A program made the position numbers and the translations under genes. The notes beneath the pieces were generated by a model. The model saw only the letters and a program-made list of their open reading frames with translations. It made no database searches and was not told the DNA's origin. 64,000 bases of DNA from Chaetomium olivaceum (taxonomy: Eukaryota; Ascomycota; Sordariomycetes; Sordariales; Chaetomiaceae): positions 248,001 through 312,000 of the forward strand of contig JAYWVB010000032.1 of assembly GCA_039881045.1 (NCBI GenBank). Reading direction: 5' to 3'. Of this stretch, positions 45,988-56,800 are shown piece by piece; position 1 is the stretch's first letter; every line of letters starts with the position of its first letter.

Positions 45988-46585
45988 TTACTCTCCGGTA
46001 ACTCCAACTTTCACCATCAGTTCTTGTCGGGGCATCTCCAAAATAGCTGATAGGGTCCTCTCATCGGGAACACCGCCTTCTCCATACGGTCGCTGTAAAA
46101 GCTCCTTGATATCCTCGTACTTCCGCCCCAGTGCCTCCGAGTCGGACTTTGAAAGGCTCTCCTCCAGTAGGTTTAGGTCACGGCTCGTCTCCTCCCTGAT
46201 GTGAGGCTCTAGGTCGACCCAGATGGCGCTGAGTGACGAATCGAAGCTGGGCTCGGTGGGTTTAAACCTGTGCATGTGTCGTAACTTTGCATTCATCTAT
46301 ACGGCAGGCAATTAATATTAGTCCTCGGATACTTGATCAATAATCGAGAGGCATAGAACCCACGCTGTCAAAATCCTCCGACAATCTCCGGTGTCTCTGG
46401 CCTCCATGTGCAATGTGGTGATCGAGAGCCGGAGACACAACAAGGTCCTCCACTATCAGGTATCGGTCCAAAGCCCAAACGAACTCCTCGGGCCTGCGAG
46501 TGTCCGGGTCGGCTTCCCGAAGGCGTCGATAGGCGCGCTTGATGAGAGCATGGTCTTGTTTGACTGCTTCCGAGATGCGAGGCAT
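45988..46585 (-). CDS. Hemerythrin HHE-domain protein
   Basis: Small four-helix-bundle protein predicted to bind a di-iron centre; roles in oxygen, iron or NO handling are known for bacterial and some eukaryotic relatives, none shown for this type. Exons 46585-46364 and 46296-45988 (531 bases, 176 residues); the 67-base intron runs GTGGGT to ATAG. Helix 1 has DHALIKRAYRRL with the first ligand His. Helix 2 carries EEFVWALDRYLIVEDLVVSP with the Glu ligand, followed by LDHHIAHGGQRHRRLSEDF. Helix 3-4 follow the splice with RHMHRF, AIWVDLEPHIREETSRDLNL and its His-Ile-x-x-Glu ligands. An upstream in-frame Met at 46618 is an alternative start. Appears intact. Confidence 0.88.
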
Positions 46586-46997
46586 TTTGAAGTGTGACTG
46601 TGTTTGGTTCCTTATCACAGGTTTTGGTTGTCTTGCTACGACGGCTTCGATGGCGGTGGTGTTCTACTGGGAAGGGGAGCAATGAGGGATGGCCATGACG
46701 TCAACGAGCTGTGCGTTTTGTGGTCTGGGCCGTCTGGCGTCTGGATCTCCTGCACGCTTCCCTGTTTCTGAATGTCTTGAAGCTTATCCTTGCCCAACAC
46801 CGACCAAAGTACAGTAACCACTGAGGGCCATTCACAATTGGAGCGAATGATAAAACGAGAGTTCGTTGCTGCAAAACACTAAAGGTGCCCGGTCAACCAG
46901 AACCGACTGCCAGATTTCTAGCAACATATGAGCGCGTGTCCAACCTTGAAGACCAAGTTATTGATATATTAGAAGACCTCCAAAACCCTCTAGTGCT
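46586..46997. other. Spacer
   Basis: No supported feature; 5' flank of the hemerythrin-like gene and 3' flank of the HET gene. Confidence 0.5.
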
Positions 46998-49300
46998 TCA
47001 AATGATTTCGATCTCTTCTAACCTGAAGTCCTCTGTTGCAAGCGCCTCACCGTGCATGATGCCGTGAACATAACCCTCCCCAATGAGACGCAATCTCTTG
47101 ATTTGATCCTCCTCTTCATCGCCATTCGGATGGCTCTCCAACTTGACACCCCCCTCACTATCAGACCGGAACACGAACGGGCCGTCAGCGCCAGGCATGA
47201 TACAAACCACGTCCCCTATAGCAGCCGACGCTGGCCCAAGACCGACGTACCCCTTTTCGGTGTAGAATAGCTTCCTCTTCCCGTATCTCCGCCGAAAAGA
47301 GTTTGTAAATGCGGCATCTTCGGGCTGAACAAGCGACCTCTCCTCCCCATTCTTCACTCTCATCATATAGCTCGGATTCTCATAAAATCTCTCGAGCTCA
47401 CTCCAGCTCGGCGTGTCCGCCTTCCCACCCTCTTCAGTCACAAACAGAGCTTGCAGCTTGATGAGCGTATGTACCAACCAACCAAACTCAGGCCTGCCCA
47501 GAAACCTCGGCCGCGAATTCGTCCTCTCCCGGATCTGTTCACCACTCAGCCCAGCCCAACCAACATCTGCCCAAACTTCTTTTGCTCTCCGCAGCGCGTG
47601 GGCAAAGGACTGGGCGCAATCCCTTGGCGGGTCGGGCTCCTGCGACACCTCCTCCTCCAGTTCGGCGCGCACCACCACCATCGCGCTCACGAGTTCCTTG
47701 AACAGCGGCCCAAACCGGGCTGGGGCCGGACTGGTGGTGGATCCGGCATCCTGGTCGGCACAGAGCGTGCGCCAGAGGACCTCAGTCCGCTTCTGACCCG
47801 TGGCGGGGTACGGGGTCTTGAGGAGCAGGGCAAGTTCAAACCACGATGGCTCGAGCAGCATGGCGCTGTTGACGTAGTCTGTCCGCTCGTTGGCCGTTTC
47901 GACGATGGTGTCAAAGACGTGGGCGCGTAGGCGCAGGCGGGACCAGGAGTTCGGTGCTTGTGATGCCACCAGTTGTGGTGTTGGGTACTGGGCCCCTGCC
48001 GCCGCGAAGGACCCGTGGTTGCACATCATGTTGAAGTAGGGCAGGCTGTAGTCGGGAACCCAGGACGGGTATGTGGGAATCTTGCGCTTTGAGGCATCCT
48101 GCACGCATGAGAGGATCTCGAGGGATTGAGACTGCTCGATGATGGTTCTGGTGGTGATGGCGAAGACCTTTTCGGGTGGGCTGGAGTAGTCAATAACCCA
48201 CCCTGAGCGCACTTCGGAATCCGCTAGGCCGAGGATACCGTAGACCTTGTCGCGGGGATCACCAGAGTGAAAGACCCACGTGTCGTAGATCAACTTCTCG
48301 AGTGTGAAGCGCTCAGGGGCGGTGTCGGCGCTCTTATGAAAGCGGTCTCGCCAGTTCGCGAGTTGCAAGACGTTGTGTTCGAGGGGCACCGCAATCTCAT
48401 GAATCTGGATAAACATGGTACTTGGGTTCCAGCCCAATACCCGACAACGTGCTTCGATGTTACGTGCTGCAGAGACAAGGTCTGTCCAAGATATCCGGTG
48501 TTTGCCGCAGAGGATGACTAGGCCCCGGGAAAGGATAGCCTCTTGGATGATCCATAACCGCGTGAACCATTGTCGTTTGAGAAGGGCGGCCAGGCTGCAC
48601 CAGTCCATCCAGCTAGTGTAGGCCAGGTTGCTCTTGGCATATACCTCGGGGTCTTCCCGCCGGAAAGGGGTCGCTTCACTTTGGACAAAAGTATCTCGGT
48701 GATAAGCGGCGACTCTTTCGATTGTCTTTGCTGCTGCGGCGGTATACTCATCGGCGCGGCCCAGCCAAATGATTGTGTGGGCGGCTTTTGTGTAGATCTT
48801 GTCCATGATCCTCACCTGCTCTCCCCGCTCCTTCATGTCCTGCTGGTTGATGCAAACGGCGTCAATCCAAATATTACTCTCACGCTTTTCCAAAGGGAAT
48901 GTTAACTTCTCCAAGCGTCCAGGCGCTGGTCATGTTCTTGGTGTCCGCTCAAAGCGTCAAGGAACTCATGGAGAACATCGAGTAAGTTCCTCTGGATTTT
49001 GAGTCTCATGCCATCACATAAGATTGGGCTTCTCTCAAGAGGGCTGTACTCGTTGTCAACCGCGTTAAAGTGTGCGGTGAAGTCAACGCCATTTGCATGC
49101 GGGTTGCCCCAGGTGTAGGACAGCGCATAAAAGAAGGGGTCATCTTCCAGGTCGACGGTCTTCAGGGATACATGAACCGACCCATCCTGCCCCTTTCCTA
49201 CCACGTTCAGGAGCCTAATGGACGAGAGCGTTGGTAGTGGCTCGTACCGGTATGGCTCTCCGGATTCCACTTCAAGGGCTGGCTCTGTTTTGTCGCTCAT
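46998..49300 (-). CDS. HET-domain heterokaryon-incompatibility-type protein
   Basis: HET proteins take part in allorecognition and cell death in filamentous ascomycetes. From ATG 49300 (MSDKTEPALE) the N-terminal HET domain shows YEPLPTLSSIRLLNVV, FFYALSYTWGNP and NLLD, then NIWIDAVCINQQDMKERGEQ, VRIMDKIYTKAAHTIIWLG and RLWIIQEAILSRG. The remaining 450 residues follow the usual long variable C-terminus with GDPRDKVYGILGLAD and GDVVCIMPGADGPFVFR. The first 126 residues and the rest are in different frames. A 68-base intron at 48909-48976 (GTTCTC...TGGAG) restores the frame and gives normal spacing (total 2235 bases, 744 residues), but both splice sites are weak. A one-base indel near 48910 is the alternative. 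A further in-frame Met lies at 49420. Confidence 0.87.
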
Positions 49301-50456
49301 CTTGTTGTGTCCCAAATCTGAATGTTTCTCGAGCAGTTGAAATCGGAGGTTCGAAGTGTGGAGAAAACCCCTCTCAAGCGATTTTAGCTCGGGGTAATAA
49401 CCCTCCGAAGGTCTCTTCATTTGCTCATGATTATGCCTCAGTGTGCTGGGCTGTGAGGTTGGGCAACCTCACGATGGTAGTACTAGTGGGTATTTGTCTA
49501 GTATTAATCCGAGGAGAAGTTGTATCTCGTAAACTCTAAAACCTTTTCCCTAAGGTAGAGATGCTCTTAGAACATGCTTGTTTCAGCCATCGTTGTTGAC
49601 CTTCTTTTCCCACGAAGTTAGAGAGCGTTGCAGTGCGAGAGCACCCATGAACCGCTATTTGAAGCTTCGAAGTGTAAATAGTTAGCACTCGTCGTGATGC
49701 AACGACGCAGTCTAAATGACCTCTAAGAAGTAGGATCACGGCGTAAATAAGGTAGTTGCTGTTGTACAAAGAAGGGCGGCATTAATGCTCCAGAGCAGTC
49801 AAGCTTCATCGAAATTTCGTGAGTCTATTGGCGGAGACTCTCCGTTTATCATGGCGTTTTGCGGAGTCTTTTCAGTAGCTAAAAGGAACCTCGGCAAAAA
49901 GGCGTCAACAGAAGGGGGTTCCAACCGGAGGTTGAAGCTATTTGCGGAACGAGCCCGCCGAGACCCCTCTTCTCAGCATTGTGAGATCACCGGCAAAACG
50001 TCTTATTGGCGCGCATCCGGGGGACCGGCGCGTTACTTTGCCCATTCCCCGGATTCTAGACTTCCGTTTCTGTCATAAAGCAACAACTGATGGGACGATG
50101 CGATTCAGCGCTCACGAGGCCTCGGCTCGTCTAAGACACCGCGATGTACATGTACCTTGGGTGGGTGGAAAAACAACGCAGAAAGGCGAATCAGCTGATG
50201 GAAGATGGAAGAGGAATCTTTCTATCACGACACAAGCATCGGGTGGGTGACAAAATAGTACATCCCTTAGCAAAACGACCTAACCCCATTCTGATCTCTT
50301 TATGGGTCATTCACTAAACAAGGCCGAAGCAAGAAGTGTACGTATATAATATGGCCAGGTACGGACTTGCAGAGTTTTGAATTCCTCGAGATTGCTGTTA
50401 CATAGCGATCCCAGCCGCTGTTCTGCCTCACCGCATACGGACCCCGTGTTGCCGCG
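49301..50456. promoter_or_regulatory. Divergent intergenic region (HET and GH43 genes)
   Basis: 1.15 kb between divergent genes. A TATA-like TATATAAT at 50343-50350 sits about 110 bases before the GH43 start. No ORF is supported. Confidence 0.45.
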
Positions 50457-51567
50457 ATGGTGAAGTTTACCGATATTCTAAGAGCTGTGGCTCTGCTCCC
50501 GACTCTGGTCTCCGCTTACGCCCTCCCAGAGGCCTGCAGCGGAGTTTGCAACAACTCCCATGACCCGTCCATCATTCGTCGCGCAGATGGTACGTACTTT
50601 CGCTTCTCAACCGGCGGAAGAATTGCCATCCACACGGCACCGAGCCTTACTGGCCCTTGGACCTACAAGGGGGCGGCGCTACCGGGCGGATCCTCTATCA
50701 ACTTGCCTGGGAACCAAGACCTTTGGGTACGTCATGCTAGGCTGCGATTCTGCCCGTAAGCCCTCGTCCTAGGGTGGCATTCACTAAACAACCGTAGGCC
50801 CCAGATGTCGCGCAGGTGGGTAACCAGTACTATCTGTACTACTCTGTGAGTACCTTCGGGGTCCAGAACTCAGCCATCGGCGTCGCCCGGTCCTCGAGTT
50901 TGGACGCGGGTACCTGGACAGACCTTGGGTCTACGGGGGTGGTATCAAGCACGGGTCTGCCGTACAACGCCATCGACGGCAACCTCGTCAACGAGCCCGG
51001 AACAAGCAACTACTTTCTCACCTTTGGCAGCTTCTGGAACGGCATCCATCGCGTGCGCGTGACGCCGACGAAGAGCAACGGCGCCGCGTACGAGGTCGCG
51101 TTTGACCCCAGCGACACAGCCATGGAAGGCCCGAATGTGTTCAAGAATCGCGACTTCTACTACTTGTTCTTCTCCAAGGGCGCCTGTTGTGGCTATGACA
51201 ACAAAAGGCCCGCCGCTGGGAAGGAGTACAGGATCTTGGCATGTCGATCCAGCTCGCCCGTTGGCCCCTTTGTCGACAGGGACGGCAGGTCGTGCCGATC
51301 CGGAGGTGGTACCGTCGTTCTCCAGTCACACAACTGGGTGTATGGGCCCGGCGGGCAGGGCGTGTATCAAGACCCGGCCCACGGACCCGTGAGTTACCTA
51401 CTTTTCGCCGGCTTGTGTTGATTTCCATGGTCGCTTCATCTCGAGCTGACAATTTCTCTCAGGTTTTGTACTATCACTATGTGGATACTCGCGTCGGTTT
51501 TGGAGACGGTCAGAAGAAGTTTGGGTGGAATCGGATCAACTTTTCGAGCGGTTGGCCCGTTGTCTAA
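50457..51567 (+). CDS. GH43 endo-1,5-alpha-L-arabinanase, secreted
   Basis: Hydrolyses alpha-1,5-linked arabinan in pectin outside the cell. Exons 50457-50726, 50798-51388 and 51463-51567 total 966 bases (321 residues); introns 71 and 74 bases. A signal peptide (MVKFTDILRAVALLPTLVSA) is followed by the five-bladed propeller. It carries the catalytic-base motif NNSHDPSIIRRADGTYF, QDLWAPDV created by splicing, the pKa-modulating Asp in YNAIDGNL, and the acid Glu in AMEGPNVF. RVGFGDGQKKFGWNRINF matches the C-terminal region of AbnA-type enzymes. The length matches the family. Intact. No CBM. Other GH43 activities cannot be excluded but this subfamily is usually arabinanase. Confidence 0.93.
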
Positions 51568-52111
51568 ATACCTCAGCCGAGGAGAGCAATGCCGCAGAAA
51601 GGAGGGGAGAACGCTGGGCGAGCATTAGCAACTGCTAGTCGAGGGATCCGTCACGTCACTATTATTAGGCTCCGCGTCTATTGGATGGTAGCTCGGAGCT
51701 CAGATATACACTGAGATTACCAACTGCAAAACTGCAATCACCTTGCCGATTGCCACATGAGTGCTTTTGGTTGCCTTTTTCCTCCCGTATAAAGTAAAGC
51801 ATTTAGAGGCTGAGATTTAGAGACGAGAATGTGGACAGCAAGTACAGCAAATTGGACTCCTCGCCATCACACGATTAATTCCGGCAATGTAAGGAACGGG
51901 GGATGTCACAAACGCTCCGATCTAGCAAATGGGAAAAAAAGAAGGACAGCAACGGATGGGGTATCTTGATTAAGACGAAGAAGAAAAGCGTAGCAAAGGG
52001 AGGAAGACCCTCGCGGTCTTGTCGTCCTCATTATATCATGGCGGGCATCTGTTCGTGTCTAAATGGCCGTGCAGGTAGTAGTCGTGATGTTGGTCAGGGT
52101 TCCATGAAGCG
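51568..52111. other. Convergent 3' spacer
   Basis: No supported feature. Confidence 0.5.
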
Positions 52112-53801
52112 TTATTTGCGCAGCCCAACCTTGCCCGCTAGGCTTTTGAGCCAGCCGGAAGCGCTATTCCGCCTGTCATCTGACCCTCCCTCGCGGGCCA
52201 TGGCGGCATCGCGTAGCATCGGTCCGATAATCTCGACGTCGCCGAGCTCTGGGAACTTGCCATCATCGCTGAGCATACGAGGGATCGAGGGCGAGAGCTT
52301 CTCCTCAGCTGTGCGCTGCAAATGGGAGATCACAGAGGGGTCGTTTTTCCACTGCTCCCCTAGGCGCTCAATGAGATGGTCCTCGTCCCGCTGCCATTCT
52401 TGCTCAATCTCAGCCCATTTGGCTTCTGTCAAGGCGTATGTTTTGGAGGTAGAACCATAATGTTCGCCAGTTCGCACGAGATGCTTGGCGTAGTTGGTTC
52501 TCGCCAGGTTCCAGTCGGAGCGGAAGGACTGAAGAGAGACGAGATCGGTCGTTTCGGGCAAATACGGTCTCGGTTCTATGGTAAAGTTTGCGTGGCCGAG
52601 ACAATCCGACCAAGAGTCTTGGTGGTCGAAAAAGCAGGGAACCGGCGATGGGGCGTCGCCGAAAGTGCTCGAGAGTGTCCCGCGGCGGAGAGAAGAAATG
52701 GACGGCTTGGTACTAAGCGGCGGCGTTGCATACGATTTGGCTGTCGACCAATCGGGAACTGGCGAGGTGATCATGGAGGGAGACTGCAACGGCGAAGTCT
52801 GTAGGGGAGGAGATACAGTATGACTCGGGGTGGTGTCGATGAGAAGGGGGGGCAAGAGCGGGGTGGTCGCGTTGGCGCGATCGCGCTCTACCCGTCTGCC
52901 CAAGGTGGCCGGTAGGTTGTCGAGGGGCGAGGGCAAAACAACACTTTCGGAGCTTTCGTAGAAGGAGAGGGCAGGGGTGGCCGGAACCGACCCTTGTGCG
53001 CGCTCGGAAACGTGTGTCGGCCGCGAGACGGAGGAGGATCGGCTCGAGGCGGCGAGGGAGAAACTCGGGCGCGAGTCCACGAGAGAGGGATCGGAAGCGG
53101 GTGAGAAGGTGAGGTCGTTGCGCCTAGATGTGGAGGAAGATCGCCAACGAGGCAGACCCGGGAGTCTCGACCCAAGCCTTGTGCTCCAGGTCGAAAATCC
53201 GGCATCGGATCCGTGGCGCCTCTTCTTTTGCCTTGGACTGGCGTTAAAGTCGCCATCACTAAGAAACCCGAGGTCGCAATCCAAATCAGACGCCATATAG
53301 GGGTACGGACCGGCGCTCTGCGTTACGTCGCCATTGTGAGAACATGGAAAATCGCCTGGCCCCTTTATTAGTAAAGCGAGCAAAAACTTCACCGACACAA
53401 CCGTAGCACCCACATAAGCAGTAGTCATGGAACCCAAACTCCCGGTCAACATATTTGGGCGGAGTCGCCGGTTCCCCCTCTTCCCTTTCCAATGGCTCCT
53501 CCGCGACATCGGGCAGTTGTGATTTGCTGGGTCTGGTCGCATGCAGAGATTGTGTCGGGGATGACGGGTTTTCGGTGTATGGCGGCGGGATCAGCTCGAG
53601 GGACGAGGTCGAACCGGATAACGCCGAGTGGTGGGTGGGCGAGAAGGTGGATGTAATGGGTGATGGGGAAGCAAGGTCGGACGAGGACGAGTTGTGGGTG
53701 TAGTAGTACGGTGTCTGGTCGCCGGTGTCATCCTGTTCCTCTAGCCTCCTCCGCTCTTCCACGAGCCGTGGAAGCAGCAGCGGCTTTAACCCAGTCGACA
53801 T
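52112..53801 (-). CDS. Ser/Pro-rich uncharacterised protein, probable frameshift
   Basis: Not recognised. From ATG 53801 (MSTGLKPLLLPRLVEERRRL) an exon codes a low-complexity Ser/Thr/Pro region, then a compact conserved-looking Cys segment (FGFHDYCLCGCYGCVGEVFA, RRFSMFSQWRRNAE). Near 53290 the frame meets TGA, while the next frame continues DLGFLSDGDFNASP, FSTWSTRLGSRLPGLPRWR, a long disordered Ser/Pro region and a helical C-terminus (EAKWAEIEQEWQRDEDHLIE, then SGWLKSLAGKVG). Total length is 3n+1, so I read one gene with an indel near 53285-53295, rather than two genes. An intron inside the Cys segment is a weaker alternative. Probably a conserved Sordariomycete protein of unknown role; the Cys-rich motif could bind metal or be palmitoylated. 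Confidence 0.6.
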
Positions 53802-56800
53802 GAGAGTGCTACAAGCATCAGGTACGCAATGTGAGCTGGTGTTGCAGGCCGTGAGATGTAGTATCATTCAATGACGGGAACTGGGGAGAAACTGGGGGAA
53901 GAAATGGGAAGTGGAGGAGGTGGACAATTTGTTGTTGGGGTCAGACACGAACGGGATGAGCCCACTCACGAGCCACTCCCAAGGAGCCAAGCTCCAACGC
54001 GAATCGCTGGATCTGTGGCACTGACAAGGGTAGGTGGTAAATTGGGTTCCCGGCGCAGCTGTGCGTTGGCTCGGTTGGGTGTTTTGCGGGGCCGCTCGGA
54101 AGCCCAGCCCGGTCCAGATGGTGGCGGCAAGAAGAAGCTCACTCGCCGCACTCGCAACGCCCCCCCCGTAGGCCCGACCACCCCAGCACACCGGCGGGGC
54201 GGCAGTTGAGGAGCTTGGTTGGCCGATCAATCCGCAAGATGACGAAGTTGGCGGCTCGCCGGCCTGGAAGTTCTCGAAATAACCGCCGAAGGAAAGCCGC
54301 GGGTGAATACTGCTCAATACAAACACGTAGGAGCACACGACAAGATTTCATCTCTCCTGCTTCGTGCTTCAAGCTCGGCGCGAGTTATTATTATATGAAC
54401 CCCGCACGGTTTCGCGCTTGCTGAGTGTGGCAGAGTGAATGACTGGCGTAGCACGGGATGGGAGCTCCCTCAACCCCGTGTCTTGGTGGTCGGCACTTTG
54501 TGTCTTGCAGGACCTGCTCGGCGAATCAGGCATGTTCGGCCACCCGGATCTCTAGGCTATGAGGTCAGGCAGCGAACGGCCAAATAACTCCTACCTCGTC
54601 AACTTATCCTGATGTTGCGTACCTAGGTACTGTTGGGGAAGCGCCCACGAGAACAGGTGTTTGTAGAGAGCACGACACAATGGTGGGGGGTTGCAGTACG
54701 TGGGCGGTCGAAGGCAGGAGCACTGAAGAATGGGTGATACTGCCACTGGCACCACGTGTTGTCAGGCAGTGTATGTTGCAACACGGTCAGCGTGGGGTTG
54801 GGAGAGGCAGGTTTGTGGTTGGTCTCTGGCTCGGAAACCATGCTGCTGGGGATCTGGAACGCCGGAGTCGGAGCTGGCTACATCCAATCGATTTCTTTCG
54901 GGACATCTCTGGCCTGACACCGGGAGCTCCGCACCTCAATTGAGGAGAACAACGCTGCGAACCAGTTGGGTAAACCGTGTGGCACCTACGGGTGGGCCAA
55001 CGGCGGCGTGATTGTTGCAGGGCTAGACAGCCCAAGCCAGACAGCCAGAAGCTTGAACCCTCAACCGCTCCCCCGCCGAGCCCGCCGAACCCACGTGAAG
55101 ATGGCCGTTTGTCCAACGTTCATGATGACGGGAGCGAAGTGGGGGGGCATGGGATTGCGGGGGCTGGATAACGGCGTCGTTCTGCCGGCCATCACCCTCC
55201 TCCTCGGCGTCAGCTGACAGTGGAATCCTCGAGAATCCAAAACATGGAACTTCTGGGCTGGATGAACCAAGATTGCAAATCGATTTGTCTTACGAAGTAA
55301 CCCACACCCTATCCCTCGGCCCACCGCCGAGCCGACCGAACCGACCCACGCCACAAGACGAAAAAAAAAAAAAGAGAAAGAAAAAAGAAAGGAAAACCGC
55401 TCAGAACAGCAATGCTGCGGTTCCATGGAACAGGCAGGGCTCGGCCGCGCTGCACTAGTTTGTAGGCGCCGCACTCGCCTCCCTTCCACCGGTCAAGTGG
55501 AAGTTTGGATTTGAAACGTTAAGGAACAGGTCGGACTTTACTTTCCGAGTTCAAGCAGCAGTTGAGTGAGTTAACCGAACGCGAAAGAGGTGTGGTGGAT
55601 TTTCTCAACACAACGCGCCGACCGAGTCTGAGCACGAAGAGCAGCAGTACTGCAGCTGCAAACCTTTCCAGGTTTCTTGTCCCATTCAAAAGCAGAACCA
55701 ATTCATTAACCTCATGCTCCCTGATTCGCCCGGAATCTCGCGTACCTTGCACAAGCGTGTTCCGACGCCTGCCTGGCTGGCGCCCGCAGCCCCACACGAC
55801 CCATCGATCTCACTTGCACCTCAGTCACCCACATGCTCTTGCGCCGTGAGCGCCGCTTCAGAGCGGCACAGACCCCCGCGTACGTGCCAGAACCGTTGCA
55901 CTGCTAGCCCTAAAGCAGCTTCCGGAAGTGGACTACAGGTATTCGACTTGGAGTTGGAGAGAGCCAGGTCGCAATCCCATACCCAAGTTACCCAGAGCTT
56001 CAAGTTGCTTGCTTTGCGCAACCCCAAGCTACAGTACCTATCACAACAGTCAGCAGCCCTGTGCCCTATCATCATATGCACCAGCTTCACTTCCCAAACG
56101 CAGGACTTCATAGCAGATGCAGTGTAACACAACCCCTCCTCTTAGTCCAATGTCCACACGCACCTGTAAATATTTCCTGTACCTAACAGACGATCCCCCC
56201 TTCGTCGAGGCCATGATGGGTGACCTGTCACACATCCCGTTCAGGTTGCGTCGCGAATATGCGTCGGTACCTCGATAGCCACGTCGACCCAATGCCATCC
56301 GCAGCGCGGGGGTGCTTTCATCCTCGCAAGAGGTACCCGAAGTATTCGCTTGACAGCCGTCACCCCGCTTCCCAGCTAATGGCCATTGAGGACTGGCTGG
56401 CCGGCCACACAGTGATGTGGTGCCCTTGCAGCCCCAATTTGTCACCGACCTGTGTAGTCACCATCCCATCAACTCGGGACCGAATGATGGTCGTGCCCAA
56501 GTAACTAATAGTGTCTGTGTATCTTCATGGCCATAGGGCGTGGCTCGTCGAGAGTAGCGGAAACACCACCATGATTGATACACCTGGCAGCTCCTGATCT
56601 CGCGCCATCTGACACTTGTCGAGTGCGGAGGAGTCGTGTGGTCCCTGTCCGCTCTCGACGCCTGCCAAGGGACGATTAACGTGCTGCCATGTGGTGGCCG
56701 GTCAAGGAAGAGGTGTCATCATTCCCACCGACATCCAAGATCACTTCTCGTCCCTTGCATTAGCCCGCTGTCAAGGGGGGCGCCTAAAGACCGGATTCGC

